From: Congeria kusceri
Taxonomy: Eukaryota > Mollusca > Bivalvia > Myida > Dreissenidae
Direction of reading: 5' to 3'
DNA: 64,000 bases
Assembly: GCA_027627225.1 (NCBI GenBank)
Contig: CM051024.1
Location: 81,153,704 to 81,217,703 of the forward strand
Below the pieces are notes generated by a model that did no database searches, was not told the DNA's origin, and saw nothing but the letters and a program-made list of their open reading frames with translations. Numbering within the stretch: the stretch's first letter is position 1; every line of letters starts with the position of its first letter. This document shows positions 1 through 13,132 of the stretch, piece by piece. The translations under genes and the position numbers were made by a program.

Positions 1-3000
1 CTTAAACGTATATACACACTCTATAAATTCATTGTGACTTTTATATGCGTTTTCACTGTGATATTTGATTAATACTGTAAAATAATAGTGCTTTATTATA
101 TAATTATTTATTAATTAACCGTAAAATGAAGGATACAAAATTAATATATCTACATTTAACATTCACTGTTCGACACACAATGTAGAATGTTGAGAAAATA
201 CCATAACACACTGTACAACTCTTAATTTTTTAAGAGCAAAAGCACATATACCTGTTAAATCGCCGTGATTCGCGACGAAATTTCGTGACATATTCGTCGC
301 GAAATCTCGCGCTGGGGCCATCCGCTATATTTCGCGAATTGTCGCGAACTTCCGTGACGTCGCTTTGCGAATATTGATCGAAGGCTCGTCACGACAGCGC
401 GAATTCTGCGGGTTTCGCGTGGCACGTACTGTACCTATATATATATTGAATTTGTTTATTTAAATTAATTTTGTTGAAAATAACTACATCGGTTTTCTTT
501 GGAAACCACAAATACAAAACTGTTTATAAAGAAAAGGGTTATAATCCTATTATAATGACAAATTATACATGGAGCGAAAACCGAGCAACATGTGTGTATA
601 AAAAACAATATTTATGTATCTTCGTTTCGTAAATAGACTATACAAAGTGTTTGTATGCTAATGAGCAGCAAGTAAAGCATGTAACACGTACCTGTGGCTT
701 AGATGTTTCTTATTTTACCGTTTTGAAAACATAATTCATTTAATACCACATTGACAAATTGATCCGATGATTTTCCTCAAGTCCAATTTAAGTTAAGATT
801 GCCCTTTTTGTGAAATGCGGACCAGAGCTGTTCTTGCAGCATCTGTTTGGAACATATATCCTCGTTCCTACTCTGCAAAGATATGTAAAACGGTATTGAA
901 AGTTAAAGTAATTATTATGACCAATCGCAAAACAACAGATGCGTGAGTAGTTAGTTAAGGTCCTTTCATGCATTTCAGAAAAAAATTAAGCTAAAATGTT
1001 TAAAGGGACTATGTCAACGAACAAAACGGTTTCCTATTGCACTATAAATGATATTTTATAATATGAAATGCGCTAAACTAAAACACGACTTAGGAAATGA
1101 CAGTAGACAGCGCTTAAACCAACTGCGTTATTAAGCTTTGTGTTGATATGTGTGTAAACTATGGTTATATTAAACAAACACAACCTATATTATAAATAGA
1201 TTTGTAAGAAATTGCCCATGTGAGGCCCTTTTGATGACATAGTCCCTTTAAATAATGCAAACCATCGTATTGGAGTCCTTCACTGGAGCATTTAAGCATT
1301 TCATTTTATACATGTGCCAATTAAATAACAATTCATTGTTCAAATATTTTTACCGAACGTTAACATGATTAATCAAGCGCAAACGTGTAAATGCATCCAG
1401 TTTTCCTAGCGAAGAAAATGTCCATCTAGATACACAGTTCATATTGTAGGAAAACGCTTTCACATAGATACCTACATTTTAGAACCCCGTTTAAACGCAT
1501 TTAAAATACCCTTGAAATGCGATTGAATTACATTTATTTTGTAATTGCTTTGATGTTATTTGAAAGTTGATGTTTAGTACAGATGTAGATTTCAACTTAT
1601 TAATTGAAAGATAATGCGTATCTTAGTTAGCTAGAAATGTTATACTTCTTTAATTTGCTAGTTATGTTTTGTTACCACAGTGGGTAATTTAATGAGTTAA
1701 ATAAAACAAGCTTAATATCCTACCAAACTAGTTTGTATACAAAACCAACAACTAAAACAACAACATTTATTTCAGCAATACAGCTTACAAAAAACCTTCT
1801 AGCCTACAATAATGAATATATAAATGTTAAATACCGCCGGTTAAGATTGCTTTAATTGTTAGCGAATTAAGGAGGAAGTAATATATTAATCGTGCGAATG
1901 TCTATAAATATTGTGAAATGTTAGTGTTTTCATTTTAAGTGTCTCTATTACTATGGTGATATTCCTTGATCGAATAGAAGCAATAACACTTAAATAAATG
2001 CGTATGTAATTAATATTAATAATTGTGATTTTTCTCAACTATTAATAATGTTGATAACGTTATAACTAAACAATATGGCATTTACAAAAATTTGTTTAGA
2101 CAATATATCGAATGTAAAGTGCTTTCATCGGCAAACAAAGTATGAAGTACAGACATTTTATGTACAAAAAATAGGGATATTAACTATTTACGCGTATTGC
2201 TTTATTTTCTAGTAAATGATATTCGAGAGTCGTAATTCTATATAATTGATAGAATACACTTACACAGCAAGTCAAAGTACCATATAACTTTAAAAATTGA
2301 AAAGAATGTATTGATGTTATGAATTTTAAACATTAATCTCTCAATATATATACAAGATATCTGTATACAAATACAAACATGATTAAACAAAAGGGAATGT
2401 ACAACTATTTACAATTAGTACAATAATATGTATGCGTGTTTCAATGCATATACGAATATAGTACAGTTATATGTCCGTCTGATCCTGGTCTTTTATAAGC
2501 TCGTTGTTGTGATATTTCCAGAATCAATGTCATCAAAACTTATATTGAGAAAGTTCTTACTTCATTGTCTACTGATTTTATTATCTGCATCTTTTTCTTG
2601 TCAGGCTTTTTTGTTTAGCAAAATATATTGTATTCATGTTGAACACTTTAGCCAGTTTGCTGTTGATGCTTGATTTTCTATTGTTCAATAATGTTTACTG
2701 CTCATTTGTTACAGTCTGTAAAGTATTCATACTCGTTTTATAAGTGCATCCCGGTGTTGTCTTTCTATCTACAGGTAGCTGTGATATAAGCAACATTTAC
2801 AAGTTTCACACATTTTATACTAACAAAACCTCTACACGAAACAGTCATAGACTTAAGGAAGTTTATAAATTAAAGAAATTGACATAGTTTGCCTCTACCT
2901 AGCTTTGTGAATACGGGTCCTGTATTACTGCAATGGGATTTAAATTTAACTGTTCATTATTTTGAAAACTATAAAGCGTGCACTAATATAATGTAAGTGT

Positions 3001-3034
3001 AGACGTGTAATGATGTGTTGCGAACTTGCAGCAA
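1..3034. other. AT-rich non-coding flank
   Basis: No supported gene is visible here apart from the CpG-rich hairpin at 265-425. A weak candidate is a minus-strand stretch at about 787-880: it follows an acceptor-like polypyrimidine-TTTGCAG and reads 32 codons to a stop. It has no recognisable motif, so it is not called as an exon. The rest is low-complexity AT-rich sequence with stops in all frames. Confidence 0.5.
265..425. repeat. CpG-rich hairpin-forming patch
   Basis: A sharply CpG-rich patch in AT-rich surroundings. It contains a strong stem in which GATTCGCGACGAA near 272 is matched about 25 bases later by TTCGTCGCGAAATC, plus several further TCGCGA/CGTGAC palindromes. Base composition resembles the foldback element at 51.6-52.8 kb, although the motif is not the same. 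It is probably a decayed palindromic repeat; no coding potential is seen. Confidence 0.45.
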
Positions 3035-3039
3035 ATCTC

Positions 3040-3180
3040 GTCAACATATCCGCTTTTAAGCTACCGAGCACATCGTGCTCAGATTGGTATAGTGACCTTT
3101 CTTGATTCGTCCGTCGTCAGTGGTCACTCGACTCTTGTCTGTATGACGTCAACAATTTGACCGTTGTCGCGCATAATACT
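3040..3180 (-). repeat. End fragment of tandem-core repeat (family E type)
   Basis: The text AGCTACCGAGCAC...GTGCTCAG followed by GTCCGTCGTCAG is a degraded reverse-orientation version of the hairpin end seen at 18870-18900, with its adjoining (ACGG)-like tract. It is a short fragment with no coding content. Confidence 0.45.
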
Positions 3181-3189
3181 TCATTTTTA

Positions 3190-3275
3190 GGCCGCCAAAG
3201 GGAACTTCTGGGGTATATAGTATCGTCCGTCCGTCAGTCCGTCGCGTTTCTTGTGCGGCCATAACTCCATTAGTA
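3190..3275 (+). repeat. Left part of repeat J, split by the 32.8-kb insertion
   Basis: This segment runs through a GTCCGTCCGTCAGTCCGTC tract into TTGTGCGG-CATAACTCCATTAGTA. That phrase matches the internal units of repeat J at 36.1-37.4 kb, where it continues as TTGAAGGGATTC. Here it stops at TA and the inverted end CAGTGGGG begins. The missing continuation appears at 36076, on the far side of the large insertion. Confidence 0.8.
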
Positions 3276-3293
3276 CAGTGGGGTCACCGTTTG
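3276..3293 (+). repeat. Left terminal inverted repeat of the giant element
   Basis: Sequence CAGTGGGGTCACCGTTTG, immediately preceded by TA. It is the exact inverted match of 36058-36075. The CAGTG start next to TA is typical of Tc1/mariner-superfamily ends. Confidence 0.85.
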
Positions 3294-4122
3294 CAAATAT
3301 GCGATTAATTGCGATTGCGATTAAACCGTTTTAATCCGTTTAAATCCGATGGTTCGCGATTGTTATCGACTGTTTGCGATGCTGTAGTATTGCGCATGCG
3401 TAGCGCTGAATAGCGGTAAAAAGGCGGAGTTTGCAGTGCGTTCTATAGTTAGAAACGATTTTTTAGTATTGCGCATCCGCAGTGTTGAAAAAGGCGAGGT
3501 TTCTAGCGAGAGGTTAATATTGCAGTTTTAAACTTTTGTATTTAGGTAAGCCGGTTTTATAAAAACACTATTAGTGTAAATTATCCTACGAGTAATATTT
3601 TGTTATTGGGTAATCGCCCTTTACCGGAAGTTAATTTTGTTGTTTAAAAGCCACCGACTGTTAATTCAAGTTGCCGTATTGGACTTCAAAAATTATTGAG
3701 ACTGCCATAAAGAAGTTACATAATGCAGGCTATAACTCGCTTGCAATAGCAAAAAACTGGGGATACATCATTCCTATAACATCACTGACCGGGGAGTAAG
3801 AAACATTCTGTCAAAGGTATACAAACAACGCCAACGGCCTCTACGAAAAGTGATAAAAGTGAAAAGAGAACATTTCGACTTTGTTGATTTTTTGTATAGG
3901 CAAGACAATGAATTGTCAGCGTCAGCAGTGCAGGGAAAGATCAAGTATGTTTTTGGTGTCAATCTGTCTTAAACAACTGTCAAGAAGATGAGGAAAAAAC
4001 TTGGATGGACATGCAAGCAGTCTATTGCCAAATTATCAGTGTAAAGAACAGTATAGCAAGGAAGCAGTTTGCGATAGATATGCTGAGGAAGAAAGAAGAC
4101 TTAATAGATGTACTTTTCACCG

Positions 4123-7100
4123 GTATGTTTCATATCAACCTTTTTTTTGTTCTATTTTGTGTGCATATATTTATGTTGCATTTTTCCGACTAAACTGTAC
4201 ACATGATAGCGATAACAGAGGATTTTTTTTAAATTTAGAAAAACCTATAAAATTATATACCATTTTAAAGGTTATTCTTTCAGGAAAACAAAACTGCAAA
4301 CCAAATTACTGTATCTTGAAAAATTACAAAGTTATTCGTATCTGAAGAAGGTAACCCCCCACATTTCGTTCTGTCAAATATGTAAATTCTGTCAATAATA
4401 CACCTGGCAATAATTTCTGGCAGTTAAACTGGTTCAAAGTAATCTTTTCATGTCACTTTATGCTTTGTTAAGTAAATACTTCACATATTTTCACAGTCTT
4501 TCATACATGGTGACTTATAAAAGACAACAAATCATTTAAAATGGAATGAGTATTAAAGCCAAATGCTGGACTGAATCTGGGTAAAACACAATGTCTCTAG
4601 TACTGCGTCAAAAACATTTGGCATTTACAAACTGCAAGTAAAAGATGTTATATACATTTCTAAAGCTCAGTTATATATATATTATATATCTTTAACATGC
4701 TTAGTACATATAACAGACTAATTTATTTCAGTATTTGGAACAGTGAATTCATTAACTCTAAAGGCATACATCTGACATCATCTCCAGTTTTAAGACCACC
4801 CTTTCTGGAAGACCAAAACACAACGTAATACATTTTACCTTTTAATTTTGCCAAAAAGTTCATGTACTCTTCAAAGTAATTAAAAAATGGCCACACAAAT
4901 GTAAATACATGTATTGAACAACATGCGGTCTTGATGAAAGGTGGTCTTTCAATGCAGCTTTTGCTTTAGGAACTTTTTGGAATACTAATTGTTCACTCAT
5001 TCAAAAGAACTCAAACCGCACATTGAATACAACAATTAACATGGTTCAAATGCTGAACAATTTTTAAGTATTGATCAGAAAATACTTGAAAAGAACATAG
5101 TTTTGTGATGACTTCTTGGCTGTGCAACCTAACACGAGAAAGACTGTTAATTTCTGTCTTCAAAAGCCACTGTCTCGTTTTTCCTCTATGAACAGAAGAC
5201 TAAAAAGCAAAGCACAATATCTTTCAAAAACTGGAGCAATCCTGAAATTAATATATGCAAAAGCAAATCATGCAATACTTTGGACAATTATGTATATGCA
5301 AAACTGTAGCAGCTTAACAGCATAATTCGAAACCGGAACAAGGGACGGGTAAACTGACAGGGGTATACCTTTGAAATGACAACACCTTTAGAAATATTAT
5401 TTAAAGTAAACCCAAAGCATCAATGTATGAATTTATTTTTTAAATGCTGTTATTAACATAATTTTATGAAGTATTTCTAGTATTGCTGTTAATTAAAATA
5501 TCAAGCATGCAGAATACAGTAAATGTTGTTACAAGAACTATGACCTGGATTAGGTGACTATAGCAAATCTGACAGCATTTAAGTGCATACACAGGTTATA
5601 AACATATACAATCTGCACCATTAGCACATGCCTAATACACATACCAGTCAAGTCACACTTACTGCATGTGTGTCACATGCTTTATTGTGGAAATCATGCC
5701 ATGCGATTATCACGCTCGTTTTATATATTGAGTACAGTGATCAATTATAAATTAAAATTAACATGACAGGCTTTGCATTTCAGGTGTGTACACGATGATG
5801 ATTGAGGATCAATGCTTTGCTTATAAATCGAGGCAAAATATTTGTCGTAGTTATTTTTGTCAACATTTGTCTAATCGTCGTCCAGTTTCACTATCTTCCA
5901 AGAACTTGACCATTGTAAATCTTACGTCAAATCAATATATTAACCGCCAACATGCATGTACAACACGCGGGATAATGTAAAAAATTAGCTTGAATCTATT
6001 TTTTTGTCAAAACTACCTGTTAAACGTTCAATAAAATTCGTGACGCTGTAAACCTCGTGTCGCGAAATCCGAGGACGTTACTCTTACGACGTTATCGGAA
6101 AACCACGAAGTTGCACTCGGCTTAACTTCGGTTATAGTTCGGGAGACTGTCGGAAGTGGCCGATTGCTGCTTATAAGGTGCCTTCGTTTCGTCACAAAGC
6201 GCTAGAAAGCGCTAACACTTATTTTACATGAAACTATACCATCGAATTGGCGAAGATTAACACTTTTGTCAGCTACTTTTGCCTTCTTTTGCTCGGATTT
6301 AGTTTTTCTACAAAAAGCTGATGAAAATAGCCATTTTCGGCTCGGATTTCCTCCTGAACCATAAAAATTGCATAAATGATTTTTTAACCAATGGAAAGCT
6401 TAACATGTGCCATTTCCATTGACGTAAAAACATCAGTGTAGGCTAAGCGGTTGCTGAATTATACATGTCCGAACCACATTACTATCATGAGCTAAACAAA
6501 TATGGCGGGTGGCATAAATGAGGAACTAGCGAGAATTGACATAATTTACCGATCGGAATAACCCATATAACTAATGTAAACCTTAAAGTAAACAACATTT
6601 ATATAAAAAATAACATCTTATCTATCAAATAATGCTATTAAAATAATTTTTATGTGTAGCAGTAATTAGGAAGGATGTTGATAAAAATGTATAATAACAC
6701 TGGTGACAGATACGAGATTGCGGAATCGGCATTCCTCTGTTATCGCTACACATGATATAAAGAGACACTTCCAATAATCAACAGTTTTTACTGTTGGGCA
6801 AGTTATTTAGCAAAGGTGTCCATTTAAGTTCTAATGCCATGGAGAGCAGTTTAAATCACTGACAGGCTCTCACGGCTTTTCACATCAGATGATCAGGTTT
6901 TAAAATCAGACTCCGTTTACACCTCAAAATCAGCTGTTAGACACAAAGATTTGTAAATATACCCCGCATGCTGAAAACGTTATGTCATAACATTATGCAT
7001 ACTACTAATTGTTTCAGTAGTAATCCCCTTACTTATTAACCAAACAATTTATGGGGAAACACAATTATATAAAAATAGTTTGTTTAAAATTAAATGTAGG

Positions 7101-7190
7101 ACTTTGTTTGTGATACAATTGAATTTTTTCCAAAAAAGATACAAATGCAATAAATATTCCACTGTATGTGGGCATTTGTTTTAATTTTAG
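4123..7190 (+). other. Transposase intron 1, no gene seen
   Basis: Begins GTATGT and ends TTAATTTTAG. Mostly AT-rich and structureless. A CpG-rich block at about 5990-6200 contains CCTCGTGTCGCGAAATCCGAGG, a self-complementary word. Near 6501 there is a 19-codon ORF with a good start context (ATGGCGGGTGGC) but no recognisable product. Confidence 0.6.
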
Positions 7191-7300
7191 ATGAGACAAC
7201 AAATAAAATGTCGTCAAGCGGGGCATTTCAATTCTACAAGAAGGGCAGGAATATTGGAAGTCTTCGTCGAAAGTGTGCAAAGCCTAAACATGCTTATAAG

Positions 7301-9288
7301 GTGAATGGTGTTTTCGTTTGAACCTTACTTGTCTTAACCGACGTGCAGTTGTAGGGATTTATTTACCAAATATGTGCATATCAGTCTCCACCTGCAATCT
7401 AATAGTTGAATTGGCCAGTGTAGACCTAGTGGCCTGTGGAAATGGATATTAGCATCTATTCCAGTAAGTTTGTGGCTTATTACAAGTTTGTGGATGATAG
7501 TCTGACGTCATTTCCGATGCGATGACGCAACATCTCGTGTCCAAATACTTAACCTTTGCAAAGTTTGCCCTAAGTATGTCCCAACTCATTACAGCCTGTA
7601 CAGCAAATGCATGCATACATTTTAAGTTTAATGATAAGTAACAACATGATTTTAGTTTTTATTGCATTAATGATGCACTGTTTTCAACTTTTTCATGTTT
7701 ATAAGTATTCGGTAGTGTTTACTGAGTTTTTATTATGTTTCAATTCACGTATTTTGAATATAGATTTTGAGCAGCATAAGAAGTTCATCGCTTGATATTT
7801 AAACATAAAATCAATGACTTAGTCTTGCCATTTTACGTCATCCAAAATTACCCACAAACTTGCAGAATTTGATCAATTTAAAGGCGCTGTTATGTCACAT
7901 TTGTTTTTTTTTTAATAACATAACATATTTTTCATAACGTGTTCACTGTTTTGTTACATGAAATAGTGAGACAACAAACCATTGTATTTAAATGTGTTTA
8001 TTACGTTCCATTAGTTGCATATTGTGTGTGTGCCTGGATTCGAATGCATAACCTCCACAAACTTATAGGTGTTGAGGTTATAGTTTTAACTTAAAAATAG
8101 CAGTATGTACACATTTACCATGTTCCTACTTTCATGTATCAGTATGTCATTGTTATTTAAAGTAAATTCAGTGATGAATATCTCTGGTTATACTGTTACC
8201 ACCTCGTCAAGATTGGTCCTAAAGAAACCTATTAATATTATAGTTTGCTTTGTATGTGTTATATGTTTTATGACATTTTGTATAACGGTTAACCGTTAAC
8301 CCTATGTACGGTAGTGTGAGCTTTATTATTATTACACTAATTTACAGGGACCGTTTGCACACTTTTGGGTTGGAAAAACATTTCTCTAAAACAAGAAATT
8401 GTAGAATATCAAAGCTTTTTGTCTTTTATGCTGTTTTGGTTACAAAACGTACTTTTATTTCAATATTTATTATGCCTTTTGAAGTAAACTGTTACTAGGG
8501 TATGTCTACCAGGTAGCAAATTACATCAAATGTTTAACCGTGCACAAGCTATGAGCATGTCAAACATTCAAATATAAACAATAATTGAACTGGAAAAGGT
8601 AAGTGTTAGCAAAATATATTTTACAGCCCAAAAATGTCAAACTTCCACTTTAAGTACTGTCCTGAATTCATATTATATCTGGCTTATTATAAATATGGTT
8701 TTGTAAGTGTATACCAAACTAAATTATGTTCGTATATAATAGATCTACATCCTAAAACATTATACGTATTGATTGAGCTTACCAGTATGTCGTTAAGTAG
8801 TAAAATAATCATACTTATGTCAACATTTATTTGTCCATGAGTATATAATACACATCCAACTGTTTGATGTCTTAAGATCTCGGTTTGAACAGCCGCTTCT
8901 CAGTAGTGGGGTGTTTTTTTTTATATTATATTAAAAATACAAAATGCAGAATTTTAAATTTTAAGAAATACAATGAATGAATTATAGAGCAATTGGTCTC
9001 TATCTGTGTAAATTTTCCAAAACAATTATTAGCAGACCCATGTTTACAATGTATGCTGTACAGAAAGGGGCTTTCATCATCTGCAGAGTTTGAATGAAGA
9101 GACTTAATTTAAATTATATCATCACACGTGGCAATTAAACAATTCCAGCTCATCATAATTCCACATAGTTGTGTATTGGCCAATAAACAATGATCAATCA
9201 ACAATTATTTCTTCATTAGATTATGGTTATGTTTGAAAGTGTTACCAAAAAGCATGAAATATACATGTTGTTAATCAAATTATTTCAG
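7301..9288 (+). other. Transposase intron 2, no gene seen
   Basis: Opens GTGAAT after codon AAG and closes TTATTTCAG. The interior is AT-rich with only short ORFs lacking recognisable motifs. Confidence 0.6.
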
Positions 9289-9440
9289 GTTCATATGTGG
9301 GGAGGAATTAGCTATCAGGATCCAACAACTGCTGCGTGTTCACTGGCATCATGGACTCCCTATCATACCAGAAGATATTGAATGACAGTTTATTGCCCTT
9401 CACAACTAGAATATATCCAAATGGATTTCGTCTGTATCAG

Positions 9441-11072
9441 GTATAAAATTAAGATATTAACTTTTAAAAAAAAGACATAATTATGGTAAATGTACAATAA
9501 AATAATGTGCTTGCTCTTTAACTAAATATATCAGCACTATGGGTTTGTCTGAAAGGGCTGTAATGTCAGTGATTTTTCCACTCTTTTAGGAATGACCTCC
9601 AGATTGGAAATTATTGGTTACATGTATTGAATCTTCATGATTGAGAAATACAGTTAAGCAGTAAATATTAATTAATTTAACTAATTTTATTTATGAATTA
9701 CTAAAACTAGCGTTAAATTGTGTGTGCTGCGTATTTTATCTCACGAAGGAGAGAAGATAGTTGTCGCAGCGTCTGTATGTCTTTAACTTTATGGGTGGGT
9801 GGATTTTGGGTACATGTAGGTGGATTGGTGGTGTGTCTGTCCATCTGGATTTTGTTAATCGATCTGTAATCTTTTAATGGCTGGAAGGTCAAAGGCCAAG
9901 ATTTTTGTTTCTGCTCTATAACTTCTTAACGCTTAGAAGCAGGTTAACATTCCTTCAGCTTATTATTCCCCATTACCATACAATGTGTTGTGTTTATCAC
10001 ACATGGTCATCTGTAATAGGCCAGGTTCAAGACCAAAGGTGAATGATTTTCGTTTCTGGTAGATTAAATTTTAAAATGCCTGTATGGTGTTTGTGTACAT
10101 CACATATGCTTATCCATCAAAGTCAATGTCTCAATTCAAGTTCAAACGTCATATATTTGTCTGAAGCATTTTTTGCTGGCATCGAGTGGTTTCTAATGAC
10201 GTAGGAATAGAAATGATCACTGTCATTCATGGCATCCACATTATCAAGACCTGTAAAGGTGAAAGTCACACTAAGAGTGACGAGATCACATTAAGAATGA
10301 CAAGAGATCAATATATCAGGAAATATATTGTACACATTTTCTGACATTGCTTTCCTCTGACAAGATGTGCTTTGGTGGCATAGGTTTTATCCAGTGACAA
10401 GCCTTGTTTACTTTTTGGTAAATATCCATGGTCTTTCAAATTATGCAGTTTTTCCCCAAAACTTATCTTACCCCAGGATTTTCATTGCCCTGCTATGAAA
10501 ATTTCCCCTCAAAAGGTGAAAAGGTCCCTGACCAAGGCCCAAAACTGACCTGCAATTTAGCAGAATTATTCCACTTGTTGTACTTCAAATTGCTAAGAAT
10601 TGCAAGTAAGCGTGCAAGTACATACATCTGTTACTGCTACAGATATTGAATTGAAACCTTACACAAATGTCTTCGGGTTCTTTATGTAAGGTAAGGATAG
10701 AAAATGTATGTTGTCAAAGATGTATGCATCTGTACAAAGACAGCTCTTGTTGTTGTTTTTTTCATTCTAATTGGGAAAAATAAACTTTATTACTATTTGC
10801 CATTTGTATTGGGCTGTTTTATTAGACTATGTTAAATACCGAAAACAATAACTGAGTATATTATTGGCATTGGTAGACCCTACAGTCCTGATTATGTTTG
10901 GTCTACTATTTGTAAAAAACATTTTGTTTCATAATAAAAATGTTAGGAAATGTTATTAATGTGTCATCTTTTATCGTTTAAGTCTTGCGTCTGTGTCAGG
11001 TGACTATAATTGTAATGACTTGAGCGGAATTATCTCACATTTATGAAGGCTGCATAGTATTTGTTGTTGCAG
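9441..11072 (+). other. Transposase intron 3 with repeat fragments
   Basis: Opens GTATAA and closes TTGTTGTTGCAG. Between about 9740 and 10570 it carries dispersed repeat sequence: a GGTGGGTGGATT run, phrases such as GGTCAAAGGCCAAG, and TTCCTCTGACAAGATGTGC...CAAGCCTTGTTTA. The last matches the repeat at 37.4 kb. No coding potential is recognised. Confidence 0.5.
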
Positions 11073-11432
11073 GACAATGACGCTACACATAAAAGCAAAT
11101 AAACAACCCAGTGGCTAGAAGACAATGGAGTTTCAACACTGCCAACACCACCATCAAGTCCTGACCTCAACCCGATTGAAAATGTTTGGGATGCCTTGAA
11201 AGATAACTTGAAAAGAACGGTCAAACCAAAAACCAAGGTTGAATTGGTCAATGGCATCAAGAACTTTTGAGAACAAATGACAGCAGTTGATTGTGCCAAA
11301 TATATTGACCATGTTCATAGGGTACTTCCACATGTTGTGTTAAACGATGGCGGACCAACAAACTTTAATACAATTTCAATATTAAACAATGACATCTATG
11401 TTTGGTTTCAGTGCTTTCAGTTGCACACTTGA

Positions 11433-13132
11433 TAGCTAGTAATTAGTTTTTCTCTCTATTGTCAGATTAATTGTATTTTGTGTCTTTGGAAACGAGACAA
11501 GCTAAACATATATTTTAATAATTGTTTATGATTATGTGCCATTCTACTTATTTTAAGCGTTTACATCTATCTCTCATCCCTTAGTCATCCTATGTCCGAC
11601 TTGTCAGATGCAGGTAATTTTACTGTCGGACAAGTAAATTTTCCCCTGTCTACTCCTCCATGGACGAGTACAATTTCAGGGTGTGAAAATGATGTAAAAG
11701 TTTGAAGTTATTTATCATATTATGATATACCTATACATTTGAATAAACAATTGTTTCTTTTTATGTAATGAAAAAATACATAAGGAATGCCTGGAATAAA
11801 GGCCATATTTGTATTTTGACAAGTGACTGTTGCTTGCGGAAAAGTAGATGTTGTCAATGAACTTCTCCATGGACAAGTAAACAATTCTGGTATTTCCTCA
11901 CCCCTGGGCCTTACATGTAAGAATTAATGCTGTTTTAAAATAATAATATTGAATTATATTGACACAGGCATTGTACCCCATGCTTGATTATACTGTACAT
12001 TTTTATATGTAGTTTATATTAGATGTTAGTGGACACAATCCAATTATATTGGTTTTGTAATGTCAGTTTGCATAAAGGAAGACCTTCTTACAGTAAAATT
12101 CTACGAACACGACACACAATGTACAATTTCTCGATTCGCACAGTTTAAAGCAGACTCTTTGTTGATAATATAGATAAGCGACATTGTTTGTACAAATGTA
12201 TATGGTTCTATGTTCATGTAACATTTCAAATTTGTATTGGAGTTTTCCATGACATTTAATTTGTGTTTAATAAAACCTGAAAAATATAAAAAAAAGTTAT
12301 TTGTTATCTCTGCAGGATCTTACATATCATTACCATTTTGGAGTGACACTGTCTGAATATAATCAAATATAATATATTATACATGTAAATATGAACAGGT
12401 CCCTAAAGTATGAATGTATGCAACAATATAAACACAAACAAACTTGTACATTTTACTTTTGAATTTATATTTTAATATCAAAACAAAACAGAATATAAAA
12501 AAACACAAGGATAATACAATGTCACATTATGTGAACAAAATGTTTTTAAGTAATTAAATAAATTAATGCGATTAACTAAAATATTATAACAAGCATGATA
12601 TTTTGCACATACAGAATGCCTGAATAATTATAATAGAAAAATAATAATTGCTGATCATATAAAGCTGTTAAAATGATCGTGATGAAAATGGCAAAACAAA
12701 AATTAATCATTTTTTGAACGTTTATTCTCCATAAAAAGCTATGTGTTCCCTAAAAAGCAAACAAAAACACTAAAATTTAAATATTAGTTTACCAAAAACA
12801 TCTAAACCTTGATTCATAAACCCCTTCTTAAGACACAAAAATAAAGAATAGACTTAGATTCAAGCAACAATATTTGTGAATTTTCAAATATGCAGGGAAA
12901 CAATGTTGCTTATGTCATTCTTAGAACGAATAATAAAACTAGCGTTGGTGAATATCAAATAATATTCACATTCATTGCGTTGTTCGAACACAAGAATTTT
13001 AAAATATTCTGTATTTTTAAGTCTTTAGAAATTGTGTTGAATACGAGCCCAAGTTCTGTATATCAACAACTACATGTACATATTATTTCTGAGTCATGAA
13101 CAACAAATAAACCATAATACAGTATTGATTCC
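11433..13132. other. Non-coding spacer between convergent pseudogenes
   Basis: Lies between the 3' ends of the transposase (plus) and the BEN-like gene (minus), so it should hold both 3' UTRs. An AATAAA lies near 12268 on the plus strand. At 11580-11900 is a repeat-like patch with several copies of GGACAAGTA/GTCGGACAAGTAAA words. The rest is AT-rich. Confidence 0.5.

Larger units (their letters stand above)
3665..11432 (+). pseudogene. Decayed four-exon Tc1/mariner-type (DD34E) transposase
   Basis: Cut-and-paste transposase of the Tc1/mariner superfamily, broken. Exons: about 3665-4122, 7191-7300, 9289-9440 and 11073-11432, each bounded by GT/AG. Exon 1 carries an HTH-like N-terminal part and the stretch KKLGWTCK...YCQ..., ending VLFT plus the first base of an Asp codon. 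Exon 2 supplies the rest (FTDE) and KPKHAYK. Exon 3 begins VHMWGGISY, with FTGIMDS further on. Exon 4 begins DNDATHKS and includes SPDLNPIENVWDALK. Catalytic D, D and E are all present, and the second D and the E are separated by 34 codons. Breaks: at least two frame changes and a stop in exon 1, one frame change in exon 3, and two in-frame stops in exon 4 (one apparently TGG to TGA). Introns are 3.1, 2.0 and 1.6 kb, unusual for this superfamily. Family assignment is firm; that it mobilised the surrounding element is inference from position. Confidence 0.85.

Noticed and set aside
787..973. Minus-strand terminal exon candidate after TTTGCAG
   Set aside because: Only 32 codons, no family recognised, no poly(A) signal found close downstream on that strand.
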